From Hydrogenophaga sp. (GTDB lineage Bacteria > Pseudomonadota > Gammaproteobacteria > Burkholderiales > Burkholderiaceae_C), in the NCBI GenBank assembly GCA_020048405.1, contig JAIFMP010000106.1, positions 1 to 38,592 on the forward strand: a stretch of 38,592 nt of DNA. Direction: 5' to 3'. The position numbers were made by a program, and so were the translations under genes. This document shows positions 16,675 to 24,377 of the stretch, one piece after another. The notes below the pieces were generated by a model. The model saw only the letters and a list, made by a program, of their open reading frames with translations. It was not told the origin of the DNA and made no database searches. Each line of letters begins with the position of its first letter. Positions within the stretch are counted from its first letter, which is position 1.

Positions 16675-18606
16675 ATGCGGATTTTCATCGGCACATTTTT
16701 ATATGTACTGGTATCAGGGCTATTGCTTCAGTTTTTGATATTGCCAAATACACCGTGGTATGCAGGCGACGGCCTGTTGATTGGGGGGGATTGGAATAGT
16801 TTCCATCGACTTGCGATCGACTTGAGTCAAAAGATAGTAAGCAATGGTTGGGGGGAATGGGAGATCAGCGTTGCTGGGCAAGCGCCCGCAAGCGTTGCAG
16901 CCGCTTTTTATGCGATAACAGATATCAGGCATCCGTCGATATTATTGCCACTTCATGGTGTTTTGTATGGGATATCGGTTGTTGCATTGTATTCAATAAT
17001 GTCAAAATTGAACGGCAATCGTATGGCGCCGATAACGGTGCTGTTGCCATTTTATGTATTCCCGTCGACTGCCATGATATGGGGGCAAATTCATAAAGAC
17101 ATATACAGCATCATGGGTATTTTTCTCGTGCTCAGATTATGGGTGATTGTATGGGAATTGTATGTGAATAAGACGAAATACAGTCATATTTTATACGCTT
17201 TTGATATTGCTGCAATGCTGCTTGGTCTACTTGTGATACACTTCGTGCGGCCTTATCTGGCCGAAGTGGTTATTTTGGCTAGTTTGGCCGTCGTATTTGT
17301 GGTGGCCGTGCTTGTTTTTGCTCAAAGATTGAGGGTTGTAGATAATCTGGCAAAAGCAAGCGCACAAAAAGTCAAATTCATTTTTATCCTTGGATTGTCA
17401 TTTGGGTTGCTGGCCATTTTGGTTCCGGATTTATCTGGCAAAATCAATAAATTTACTCCATGGGAATTAATATATTATAAGGGTAATTACTCATCCAAAA
17501 TCTCACAAGATGAAACAACGGATTTGACTTCACATCGTTTGCCCATCGCCCTTGCTGCCATGCGGGCGGGCTATGACGTTCACATTGCAACGGGCATTAC
17601 AGACAAGCACGCAGAAATGAAAGCCCACGGGCTCAAGGTTCACCCTTTGCCGTTGGTGCGCGGTGGCGTGGGTGTAGTCAATGCGGCCCACACCGCCTGG
17701 TGTTTGTTGCGTGTCGTCAAAGCTGTTCGGCCAGATGTAATGCACCTGGTCACCATTAAGCCAGTGTTGTTGGGCGGGCTGGTGGCAAGGGTGCTGCGGG
17801 TGCCCGCTTTGGTGTCGGCCGTATCTGGGTTGGGGTATGTGTTCATGGCGCAAGGCTTGGCAGCCAAGCTGCGTTTGCATGTTGTGCGGCGTGTGTACGC
17901 ATGGGCTTTGGGGCACGCCAACCAACTGGTCATTTTTCAGAACCCTGACGATATGATTGCGCTGCAAGTCGCCACTGGTTTGCAATCTCGTAAGGCCGTC
18001 CTCATTCGCGGCTCAGGTGTTAATTTGCAGCAGTACACGGTGCAGCCCGTGGCGTCCGGCAAACCGGTGGTGCTGTTCCCAGCAAGGTTGTTGGCCGATA
18101 AGGGCGCCTGCGAATTTGTTGCCGCTGCGCAGCAGCTTCGGGCCGAAGGTGTGCAGGCGCGTTTTGTCTTGGTCGGCTTGATGGATTCGGCAAATCCCAC
18201 CAGCCTGACGCAAGCGCAAGTTGACGCGTGGGTATCTGATGGCGTGGTGGAGCTCTGGGGCCACAGGGCAGACATGCCCGCAGTGCTGGCCAGCGCCACG
18301 GTGGTGGTGTTGCCGTCTTACCGTGAAGGCTTACCCAAAGTACTGCTGGAGGCGGCCGCATGTGGCCGGCCCGTGGTCACAACAGACGTGCCCGGCTGTC
18401 GCGATGCAATAGAGCCAGGGCAAACCGGCATGTTGGTGCCTGTGGGCAACAGCGCTAAATTGGCGAAAGCCATCGCTGCGTTATTGCAAAACCCAAAGCA
18501 ATGCAACGCCATGGGCCAAGCAGGCAGAGCTTTGGCCGAGCGCGAGTTTGACGTGCAAGCCGTCGTCAACAAGCATTTGGCCATTTACGAGCAGCTATTG
18601 GCATGA
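16675..18606 (+). CDS. chimeric ORF: truncated polytopic membrane protein joined in frame to a GT4 glycosyltransferase missing its N-terminus
   Basis: The first ~285 residues are a polytopic membrane protein (LIGGDWNSFHRLAIDL, MIWGQIHKDIYSIMG, HFVRPYLAEVVIL) of the kind seen in surface-polysaccharide clusters. Its DNA is visibly AT-richer, with many ATA/TTA codons. Near base 17525-17535 the protein switches abruptly to a GT4-type transferase: SHRLPIALAAMRAGYDVHIATG, then VSGLGYVF, LFPARLLADKGACEF and SYREGLPKVLLEAAACGRPVV. Normal GT4 relatives have about 15 residues before SHRLPIA forming the first strand of the N-terminal Rossmann fold; these are gone. The membrane protein appears to lack its C-terminal part. 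ATG 16675 is chosen; GTG 16648 is also open. The stop overlaps the next ATG (ATGA). It is probably non-functional or altered unless the join is an assembly error. Confidence 0.75.
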   Translation: MRIFIGTFLYVLVSGLLLQFLILPNTPWYAGDGLLIGGDWNSFHRLAIDLSQKIVSNGWGEWEISVAGQAPASVAAAFYAITDIRHPSILLPLHGVLYGISVVALYSIMSKLNGNRMAPITVLLPFYVFPSTAMIWGQIHKDIYSIMGIFLVLRLWVIVWELYVNKTKYSHILYAFDIAAMLLGLLVIHFVRPYLAEVVILASLAVVFVVAVLVFAQRLRVVDNLAKASAQKVKFIFILGLSFGLLAILVPDLSGKINKFTPWELIYYKGNYSSKISQDETTDLTSHRLPIALAAMRAGYDVHIATGITDKHAEMKAHGLKVHPLPLVRGGVGVVNAAHTAWCLLRVVKAVRPDVMHLVTIKPVLLGGLVARVLRVPALVSAVSGLGYVFMAQGLAAKLRLHVVRRVYAWALGHANQLVIFQNPDDMIALQVATGLQSRKAVLIRGSGVNLQQYTVQPVASGKPVVLFPARLLADKGACEFVAAAQQLRAEGVQARFVLVGLMDSANPTSLTQAQVDAWVSDGVVELWGHRADMPAVLASATVVVLPSYREGLPKVLLEAAACGRPVVTTDVPGCRDAIEPGQTGMLVPVGNSAKLAKAIAALLQNPKQCNAMGQAGRALAEREFDVQAVVNKHLAIYEQLLA

Positions 18607-19563
18607 CGGCGCACTGCAAACGTGTGTTAGTCACGGGTGGCACAGGGTTTGTGGGCGGTGCAGTGGTGCAGGCGTTGACTCGCAAGAGTGGCGTAGAGCC
18701 TGTAGCTGCAGTGCGTGCCCGTCTCACGGATGATGGCAACCCTTTGCCCGCGCACCACGTGGTTCTGGGCAATCTGGACGAGCATACGCCTTGGGGCGCC
18801 GCACTGGCAGGTGTGGATGCGGTCATCCACACAGCCGCGCGTGTGCATGTGACGAACGACCAAGCGGCTGACCCACTGTCAAAATTCAGGCGTGTGAACG
18901 TGTCAGGCACCTTGAACCTCGCGCGCCAGGCAGCGGCTGCGGGTGTGAAGCGGTTGGTGTTTGTCAGTTCCATCAAGGTCAACGGCGAGCGTACCTTGCA
19001 AGGCAAACGGTTCAAGCCAGACGATGCGTGCATGCCGCAAGACCCCTATGGCCTTTCCAAATACGAAGCTGAGGTGGGACTGCGTGCGGTGGCAGCAGAA
19101 ACCGGGCTGGAGGTAACCATAGTTCGCCCCCCATTGGTGTACGGACCCGGTGTAAAGGCCAACTTTGCAGCCATGGTGAGTTGGCTCAGCAGGGGTGTAC
19201 CGCTCCCTCTGGGTGCGGTGGTACACAACCGCCGCAGTCTGGTGGCGCTGGATAATTTGGTTGACTTGCTACTGGTATGTGCAACGCACCCGGCGGCGGC
19301 CAACCAGACTTTTTTGGTCAGCGATGACGAAGACGTGTCCACTGCCGACCTGTTGCGCCGCATTGGGCAAACCTGCAAGGCTGCTGCCAGTGCCAGTGGT
19401 GGTGCTGGAATTGGGTGCCGCTGCCGTGGGCAAGGCAGATATGGCGCAGCGCTTGCTCAGCAACTTGCAGCTGGACATTTCCAGAACCAGGCAAGTGCTG
19501 GGCTGGCAACCGCCTGTGTCTTTGGACGAAGGCTTAAGGCGCACTGCTTCTGCCTTTATATAG
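18603..19563 (+). pseudogene. SDR-family NAD-dependent UDP-sugar epimerase/4-ketoreductase (WbpV/WreQ-like), frameshifted
   Basis: The extended SDR protein begins with VLVTGGTGFVGGAVV (NAD-binding glycines) and has the catalytic YGLSK (Y149, K153). After LLRRIGQ (~19365) the frame becomes nonsense, while the next frame continues the expected C-terminus: ALGKPARLLPVPVV, then LDISRTRQVLGWQPPVSLDE, ending at TAG 19561-19563. An ancestral sequence with CATTGGGCAA twice, separated by one G, would lose exactly 11 bases by slippage between the repeats. That gives the observed frame change. Between a GT4 gene and a PglC-like transferase, with a WbpM-like dehydratase downstream, the ancestral role was probably reduction or epimerisation of a UDP-4-keto-6-deoxy-HexNAc. 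The ATG sits in an ATGA overlap with the previous gene. Confidence 0.82.
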
Positions 19564-19637
19564 TCCTTTTCAACAAGCCACTCTTTCTTTTTTAGAGTTG
19601 GTAACTCGTTTTGATTTTTCAGGGGTGGGGCAGTGCT

Positions 19638-20198
19638 GTGAAGCGTTTGTTCGATGTGTTGTTGGCGGTGTGCGCAGCATGTGTGCTGGCATTGCCACTG
19701 TTAATGGTGGCGTTGGCCGTGCGCGCCACGTCGCCTGGTCCGGCACTGTATTGGAGCAACAGGGTTGGCAAGGGTAACTGTGTGTTTGCCATGCCCAAGT
19801 TCCGCAGCATGCGGGTGGGCACTCCTGCCGTCGCCACTCATTTGCTGGCCAATCCCACGGCCCACCTCACACCCATTGGTTCGTTCATCCGCAAAAGCAG
19901 CCTGGATGAGTTGCCGCAGCTTTGGAGCATTTTGGTTGGCGACATGAGCTTTGTGGGCCCCAGGCCCGCCCTGTTCAACCAGCAAGATTTGATAGACCTG
20001 CGCACCCTGCACGGTGTGCACAACCTGGTGCCGGGTCTCACGGGTTGGGCGCAAGTCAACGGGCGCGACGAGCTGCCCATTCCTCAAAAAGTGGCGTTGG
20101 ATGTGGAATACCTGCACAACCAAAGCCTGTGGCTTGACACCAAAATCATCTGGCTAACCTTTGTCAAGGTGCTCAAGCGTGACGGGGTTTCGCACTGA
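19638..20198 (+). CDS. polyprenyl-phosphate sugar-1-phosphate transferase, monotopic PglC/WcaJ-type
   Basis: The 186-residue protein begins KRLFDVLLAVCAACVLALPL, the re-entrant membrane helix of small monotopic phosphoglycosyl transferases. It then shows the usual FRSMRVG, SSLDELPQLW with the catalytic Asp-Glu pair (D90-E91), GDMSFVGPRPAL and PGLTGWAQVNGRDEL. It transfers sugar-1-phosphate from a UDP-sugar to undecaprenyl phosphate at the inner membrane, the first step of glycan assembly. GTG 19638, giving MKRLFD, fits the family and is preceded by AGGGGTGGGG; the track's TTG 19611 adds nine unlikely residues. With the WbpM-like dehydratase and the SDR it resembles the QuiNAc-priming set of Rhizobium etli (WreU/WreQ/WreV). 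The protein itself looks intact. Confidence 0.9.
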   Translation: MKRLFDVLLAVCAACVLALPLLMVALAVRATSPGPALYWSNRVGKGNCVFAMPKFRSMRVGTPAVATHLLANPTAHLTPIGSFIRKSSLDELPQLWSILVGDMSFVGPRPALFNQQDLIDLRTLHGVHNLVPGLTGWAQVNGRDELPIPQKVALDVEYLHNQSLWLDTKIIWLTFVKVLKRDGVSH

Positions 20199-20276
20199 CA
20201 ACTGCCGCAAGCCTCCCTTGGCCCGAAATGCTCGCCAAGGGTGCGTGAGTGTCCGAAATCCACAAAAGATCCAAAC

Positions 20277-21044
20277 ATGTTTGTCCTGTCTAAACTGCTT
20301 TCGGCCATCACCCAGCCGTTGTTTTGGCTGGCACTGTGGTGGGCCTTGGCGCTGCTGCTGGCAGTCTCCACGCGCTGGCGCCGCATGGCCTTGGGGCTGC
20401 TGTGGGCGGGTTTGGCCGTACTGGGCCTGTTGGGCTTCACCGCTGTGCCAGATGCTTTGCTGCGCCCTCTTGAAAACCGTTACCCGCAGCCCCCGCCAGA
20501 AGCGATCAGCCGCCATGTGGGGTTGATTGTGCTGGGCGGTGCCACCGGCCACCCCAATTTGTTCCTGGCTCATGGGCAGGTACCCTTGGGCGATGCCGCC
20601 GAGCGCATGAGCGCACCCGTGGGCCTGATGCGCCAGCACCCCCACCTACAACTGGTGTTTTCGGGTGGGGAAGGGCGCTTGCTGGCCACCGGCACCACCG
20701 AAGCCGAGTTGGCCAGCGTGTTCTACCAGCAGCAAGGCGTGGACATGGCCCGTGTCACACTTGAAAACGGCTCCCGCAACACCAGAGAGAACGCCCGCCA
20801 AGTGGCCGAATTACTGGGCCCGCGCTGCCAGCAGCCCTGGCTGCTGGTCACATCGGCCTGGCACATGCCTCGCAGCATGGCCGAATTTCAGGCCGTGGGC
20901 TGCAACGTCACCCCTTACCCGGTGGACTTCCGCACCGGGCACACCACACCCCTGACCGAATACGCCTTGGCCGACAGCCTGCAGCGCTGGCAAACCGCTC
21001 TGCACGAATGGCTGGGTCTGTGGGTCTATCAGGCCACGCGGTAG
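20277..21044 (+). CDS. YdcF/ElyC-type membrane protein (DUF218)
   Basis: The 255-residue protein has two N-terminal membrane segments (PLFWLALWWALALLLAVS and MALGLLWAGLAVLGLLG). A DUF218 domain follows: VGLIVLGGA, LVFSGGEGRL, LENGSRNTRENA and LLVTSAWHMPRSMAEF. YdcF/ElyC/SanA proteins act in envelope biogenesis, and E. coli ElyC affects lipid-carrier-dependent peptidoglycan assembly; the reaction is not settled. ATG 20277 places the start at the first membrane segment, whereas the track's start at 20241 adds a non-conserved leader. Next to a priming transferase it may act in polyprenyl-carrier or envelope homeostasis. It looks complete. Confidence 0.83.
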   Translation: MFVLSKLLSAITQPLFWLALWWALALLLAVSTRWRRMALGLLWAGLAVLGLLGFTAVPDALLRPLENRYPQPPPEAISRHVGLIVLGGATGHPNLFLAHGQVPLGDAAERMSAPVGLMRQHPHLQLVFSGGEGRLLATGTTEAELASVFYQQQGVDMARVTLENGSRNTRENARQVAELLGPRCQQPWLLVTSAWHMPRSMAEFQAVGCNVTPYPVDFRTGHTTPLTEYALADSLQRWQTALHEWLGLWVYQATR

Positions 21045-21059
21045 CCTTGCTGTCGATGT

Positions 21060-21096
21060 GATGGCTTCAATTTGGGTGCTGGCCATCTGGTTTTTT
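21060..21096 (+). terminator. possible Rho-independent terminator after the ydcF-like gene
   Basis: GATGGC (21060-21065) can pair with GCCATC (21082-21087) across a 16-base loop. Six T residues follow at 21091-21096. The stem is short and the loop long, so this is only a moderate candidate. A TATAGT hexamer follows at 21098-21103, seven bases before the next ATG. Confidence 0.4.
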
Positions 21097-21109
21097 GTAT
21101 AGTCAAGCG

Positions 21110-21715
21110 ATGACACAACGCAAGACTGGTGTCCAGTCACCCATCGCGGCAGTGCTCGGCGCGGTCCCTGTCATGCCGGGCGAGTCTGAACAGCAATTCC
21201 AAGCCAGTCTGGCCGAACTGGTGCAAGAGCTGCAGGCCACCACCGTCTTGCAGCGCTATTTGGCCGAAAAAATCCACGAATGCCTGTGGTGGATGCGCCG
21301 CTACCAGGCCCAAAAGCGCGCCACCATCGTGGCCGAAATGGCGGCCCTCACCAACGGTGGCCGGAAGTTCGACGTCACACCCACCGAAGAGCACATCCGC
21401 AACCTGCTGCTCAACAACCAAACCGACAAAACCCTGCGCCTGGTGCTAGCCGAAATCAGGCACACACCCGAGTCGTTGCAACAAAAGGCCATGGCCAACA
21501 AGGCCATCGCCTTGCAACAGCTGGACCAGCAATTGGCCCTGCAGGCCAAAATTCTCGCCGGTTTGCAGGCGTCTTACGAGGTCGCCTTCAACCGCAAAGC
21601 CCATGCCGAGCGTCTGCAACTGCAAAACAGCCTGTTGCGTCGCGACCTCCAGGCCATCGATCTCGATCGCCTGATCAGCGAGCAACCGGCCCCGGCATCC
21701 CATGGCAAGCCTTGA
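21110..21715 (+). CDS. hypothetical protein, charged and helical
   Basis: The 201-residue protein is not recognised. It has no signal peptide or membrane segment, is rich in Gln, Ala and Leu, and should be largely helical (QQFQASLAELVQELQATT; QQLDQQLALQAKILAGLQ), with possible coiled coil near residues 145-190. ATG 21110 is preferred to TTG 21095, since it is a normal start. The gene overlaps the next one by 14 bases, so the two are likely translated together. They interrupt an otherwise conserved sugar-biosynthesis gene order. Base composition is like the neighbours and gives no sign of recent transfer. Confidence 0.68.
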   Translation: MTQRKTGVQSPIAAVLGAVPVMPGESEQQFQASLAELVQELQATTVLQRYLAEKIHECLWWMRRYQAQKRATIVAEMAALTNGGRKFDVTPTEEHIRNLLLNNQTDKTLRLVLAEIRHTPESLQQKAMANKAIALQQLDQQLALQAKILAGLQASYEVAFNRKAHAERLQLQNSLLRRDLQAIDLDRLISEQPAPASHGKP

Positions 21716-22241
21716 GCAACGCGCGGCCAACCGCCGCAACGCACTGAAGTCCACCGGTCCCAAAAGTGCGCTGGGTAAACGGGCGTCCGCTACCAACGCT
21801 GTGCGGCATGGTCTTACCGTACCGGTGCAGGCGTCTCCTTGGGGCAATTACCTCGCGGCAGTTCAGCACCTGTTGCAAACCGACGGCTTCGCGCCCCACC
21901 AGGCCCAGCAGTTGGCACTCGCCGTGTTGGACTTCGAGCGCAACCTCCACCACCAGCGCAACCGCTACCTCTTCAGTCTGGGCTTGCCAGCCAGCGGCAT
22001 CGACCCAGCTGCTGCCGGCCATGAAGAGCGTCAAATGGCGCACGCCTTGTTGACAGACGGGCCCACCCAGCGCAGCGTGCTGCCGGGGGGCCGCCGCAAA
22101 GCGGTGATCCAGATGGCCAGGTTTCTCCACCGGGTGGGGCAACGCAAGCAGCGCTCTGCTGAACAAGAACTCCGCAACGCCGACCGGCACCTGCGCCGCG
22201 CGGCCAACCAGCTCATCAAAGCCTGCCGAGCCGCTTTTTGA
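21702..22241 (+). CDS. hypothetical protein with NRRNALKSTGPKSxxGK-type N-terminus
   Basis: The 179-residue basic protein starts with RAANRRNALKSTGPKSALGK, followed by NAVRHGLT. Many proteobacterial proteins of unknown function carry the same kind of start (roughly ANRANAQKSTGPRT-EGK then NALKHGL). The segment looks like a small basic, possibly nucleic-acid-binding, module. The remainder is Arg/His/Gln-rich helix (LHHQRNRYLFSLGL; RRAANQLIKACRA). It overlaps the preceding gene by 14 bases, and its stop overlaps a possible TTG start of the dehydratase gene. No function is assigned; these proteins often occur in accessory regions, which would fit insertion of the pair here. Confidence 0.68.
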   Translation: MASLEQRAANRRNALKSTGPKSALGKRASATNAVRHGLTVPVQASPWGNYLAAVQHLLQTDGFAPHQAQQLALAVLDFERNLHHQRNRYLFSLGLPASGIDPAAAGHEERQMAHALLTDGPTQRSVLPGGRRKAVIQMARFLHRVGQRKQRSAEQELRNADRHLRRAANQLIKACRAAF

Positions 22242-22264
22242 CAAAACAAACCCAATCAACCGTC

Positions 22265-24229
22265 ATGCAACGCGTCTTCAATCACTTGGCCGAGCCTGCC
22301 TTGGCCATGCCCCGCGGCCTGAAACGGGTCGTGGTGCTGGGCATAGACGTCGCATGTTGCGTGGCGTCAGCTTGGCTGGCCTTCGTTCTCCGCTTGGGCG
22401 AGGCGCCCCAGTGGTCCGCCCCGCTGGGCTGGGCGGTCGCCATGTCCGTGTTGCTGGCTCTGCCCTTGTTCATCGTGTCCGGTTTGTACCGGGCCATTTT
22501 TCGCTACAGCGGTTGGCCCGCCATGGTCGCAGTGGCCCGCGCCATGCTCATGTACACCGTTGCCTACGCCGGCGTGTTCACGTTTGCGGTGGTGGACGGG
22601 GTGCCCCGCACCATCGGCTTCATCCAGCCCACTTTGCTATTCTTGCTGGTGGGGTCGTCCCGGGCGCTGGCCAGGGTCTGGCTGGGGGGGCTCTACCAGC
22701 GCAAGCTGCGCATGGCCACCCTGCCTCGGGCACTCATCTACGGGGCGGGCAACGCTGGCCGGCAATTGGCCGCTGGCATGGCCAACAGCCCCGAAATGCG
22801 AGTTGTCGGCTACCTTGATGACGACGACCGCCTGCACAGCCATGTGCTCAACGGTTTGCCCATCTACAACCCGGCCGATCTCGCAGAGCTGCTGGTCAGC
22901 ACCCAGGTCACAGATGTCTTGTTGGCACTGCCATCAGCCTCCCGACAGCGCCGCAATGAAATTCTCGACGCTTTGAAGCCCCACAAAGTCACCGTACGTA
23001 CCTTGCCAGGCTTGGGCGACTTGGCCACGGGCAAGGTCAGTTTGAGCGACGTGCGCGAGCTTGACATCGACGACCTCCTAGGGCGCGAGCCCGTCAAGCC
23101 CAACGGCCTGTTGCTCAACATGCACACCCACGGCAAAACAGTGCTCGTCACCGGCGCGGGCGGCAGTATCGGCAGCGAGTTGTGCCGGCAGATCCTCGCC
23201 ACGCAGCCCAAACGCCTGCTGTTGTTCGACATGAGCGAATACGCCCTCTACCAGGTCCACCAAGACCTGCACCAGGCACTGCTCGCAGAGTCACCAGAGC
23301 TGCCAGACGTCGTGCCCCTGCTGGGGTCGGTGTGTGACCAGGCCCGCGTCAACGACATCATGCACACATGGCAACCCCACACGGTCTACCATGCGGCCGC
23401 TTACAAACACGTGCCGCTGGTAGAGCACAACCCGGCCGAGGGGGTGCGCAACAACGTGTGGGGCACACACGTGTGTGCCGAGGCCGCAGCCCGCCACGGG
23501 GTGCGAAACTTCGTCCTCATCAGCACCGACAAGGCCGTCCGTCCCACCAACATCATGGGGGCCAGCAAGCGGCTGGCCGAAATGGTGTTGCAAGCCACAG
23601 CGGCCGAGGGTCAGCGTGTGGCTGGGAACACAATCTTTTCCATGGTGCGTTTTGGCAACGTGTTGGGCTCCAGCGGCTCAGTGGTGCCACTGTTTCGCAC
23701 TCAAATCCGCAACGGCGGCCCTGTCACACTCACGCACACCGACATCACGCGCTATTTCATGACCATCCCCGAGGCAGCCCAACTCGTCATCCAGGCAGGT
23801 GCCATGGGGATGGGGGGTGATGTTTTTGTGCTCGACATGGGGCAACCAGTGCGCATCGTCGACCTGGCGCGCCGCATGGTAGAGCTGTCTGGCCTGTCGG
23901 TCAGGGATGAACACAACCCCAATGGCGACATCGAGCTCAAAGTCACAGGGCTGCGCCCGGGCGAAAAACTGTTTGAAGAGCTGCTGATCGGAGACAACCC
24001 CGGCCCCACCCAGCATCCCCGCATCCTCAAGGCGCATGAACAGTTCTTGCCGTGGCCGCAATTGGCGCCGCATTTGGACCACCTGAGCAATGCCTTGAGC
24101 GAAAACGACGTGCCCGCCATCCGGGCGCTTTTGCAACAGTTGGTCAGTGGCTATCAGTCCAGCGGGGAGGTGGTTGACTGGGTCCACCTCGCAAATGCAA
24201 GGCAGGCCACGCGGGGTGAGAGGGCATGA
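22265..24229 (+). CDS. membrane-bound UDP-GlcNAc 4,6-dehydratase, WbpM/FlaA1-CapD family
   Basis: The 654-residue protein has four N-terminal membrane segments (VVVLGIDVACCVASAWLAFV onward). A first Rossmann domain follows (ALIYGAGNAGRQL, ~155) and then the catalytic SDR domain (VLVTGAGGSIGSELCRQI from 293). The active-site stretch STDKAVRPTNIMGASK shows the family's Met in place of the usual SDR Tyr. NILxATxRxG-like late elements include MGQPVRIVDLARRM and LRPGEKLFEELL. WbpM-type enzymes convert UDP-GlcNAc to UDP-4-keto-6-deoxy-GlcNAc, precursor of QuiNAc and FucNAc. ATG 22265 is chosen over the TTG 22238 overlapping the previous stop. It supplies the substrate for the broken SDR upstream. 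The protein looks intact. Confidence 0.88.
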   Translation: MQRVFNHLAEPALAMPRGLKRVVVLGIDVACCVASAWLAFVLRLGEAPQWSAPLGWAVAMSVLLALPLFIVSGLYRAIFRYSGWPAMVAVARAMLMYTVAYAGVFTFAVVDGVPRTIGFIQPTLLFLLVGSSRALARVWLGGLYQRKLRMATLPRALIYGAGNAGRQLAAGMANSPEMRVVGYLDDDDRLHSHVLNGLPIYNPADLAELLVSTQVTDVLLALPSASRQRRNEILDALKPHKVTVRTLPGLGDLATGKVSLSDVRELDIDDLLGREPVKPNGLLLNMHTHGKTVLVTGAGGSIGSELCRQILATQPKRLLLFDMSEYALYQVHQDLHQALLAESPELPDVVPLLGSVCDQARVNDIMHTWQPHTVYHAAAYKHVPLVEHNPAEGVRNNVWGTHVCAEAAARHGVRNFVLISTDKAVRPTNIMGASKRLAEMVLQATAAEGQRVAGNTIFSMVRFGNVLGSSGSVVPLFRTQIRNGGPVTLTHTDITRYFMTIPEAAQLVIQAGAMGMGGDVFVLDMGQPVRIVDLARRMVELSGLSVRDEHNPNGDIELKVTGLRPGEKLFEELLIGDNPGPTQHPRILKAHEQFLPWPQLAPHLDHLSNALSENDVPAIRALLQQLVSGYQSSGEVVDWVHLANARQATRGERA

Positions 24230-24240
24230 CCACCCCTCAG

Positions 24241-24377
24241 GGCCATAAAGGCACAGTTTCACCCCGTTGTTCCTCAGATCAGGTTCACGTACTTCGGTAA
24301 AGCTATGAGGCATGTCGTGGGTGCAGCGTCAGTGCGCCATCCACCCCACAGCTTTATGCCATTTGGAGGTACGCACC
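24241..24377 (+). promoter_or_regulatory. structured 5' leader, riboswitch-like, of unknown class
   Basis: The leader can fold into a junction closed by P1: GG(C)CATAAAG at 24241-24250 pairs with CTTTATGCC at 24352-24360, with one bulged C. Inside are P2 (CCTCA 24272-24276 with TGAGG 24306-24310) and a strong P3. P3 is GTGGGTG-CA-GCG (24317-24328) paired with CGC-CATCCAC (24335-24344), ten pairs with a two-base bulge. The 3' strand of P1 ends four bases before the Shine-Dalgarno GGAGG, so pairing could control access to it. I could not match it to a known riboswitch consensus. Confidence 0.4.

Noticed and set aside
20215-20241. Hairpin CCCTTGGC/GCCAAGGG after the priming transferase as a terminator
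   Set aside because: The stem is perfect (8 bp), but there is no T run and the loop is 11 bases; the genes on both sides look like one operon, so I did not list it as a terminator.
24241-24377. Cyclic-di-GMP (GEMM) riboswitch assignment for the structured leader
   Set aside because: GGTAAAGCTATGAGGC slightly resembles part of the GEMM core, but the GNRA-capped helix and the GGGACGCAAAGC element are absent.
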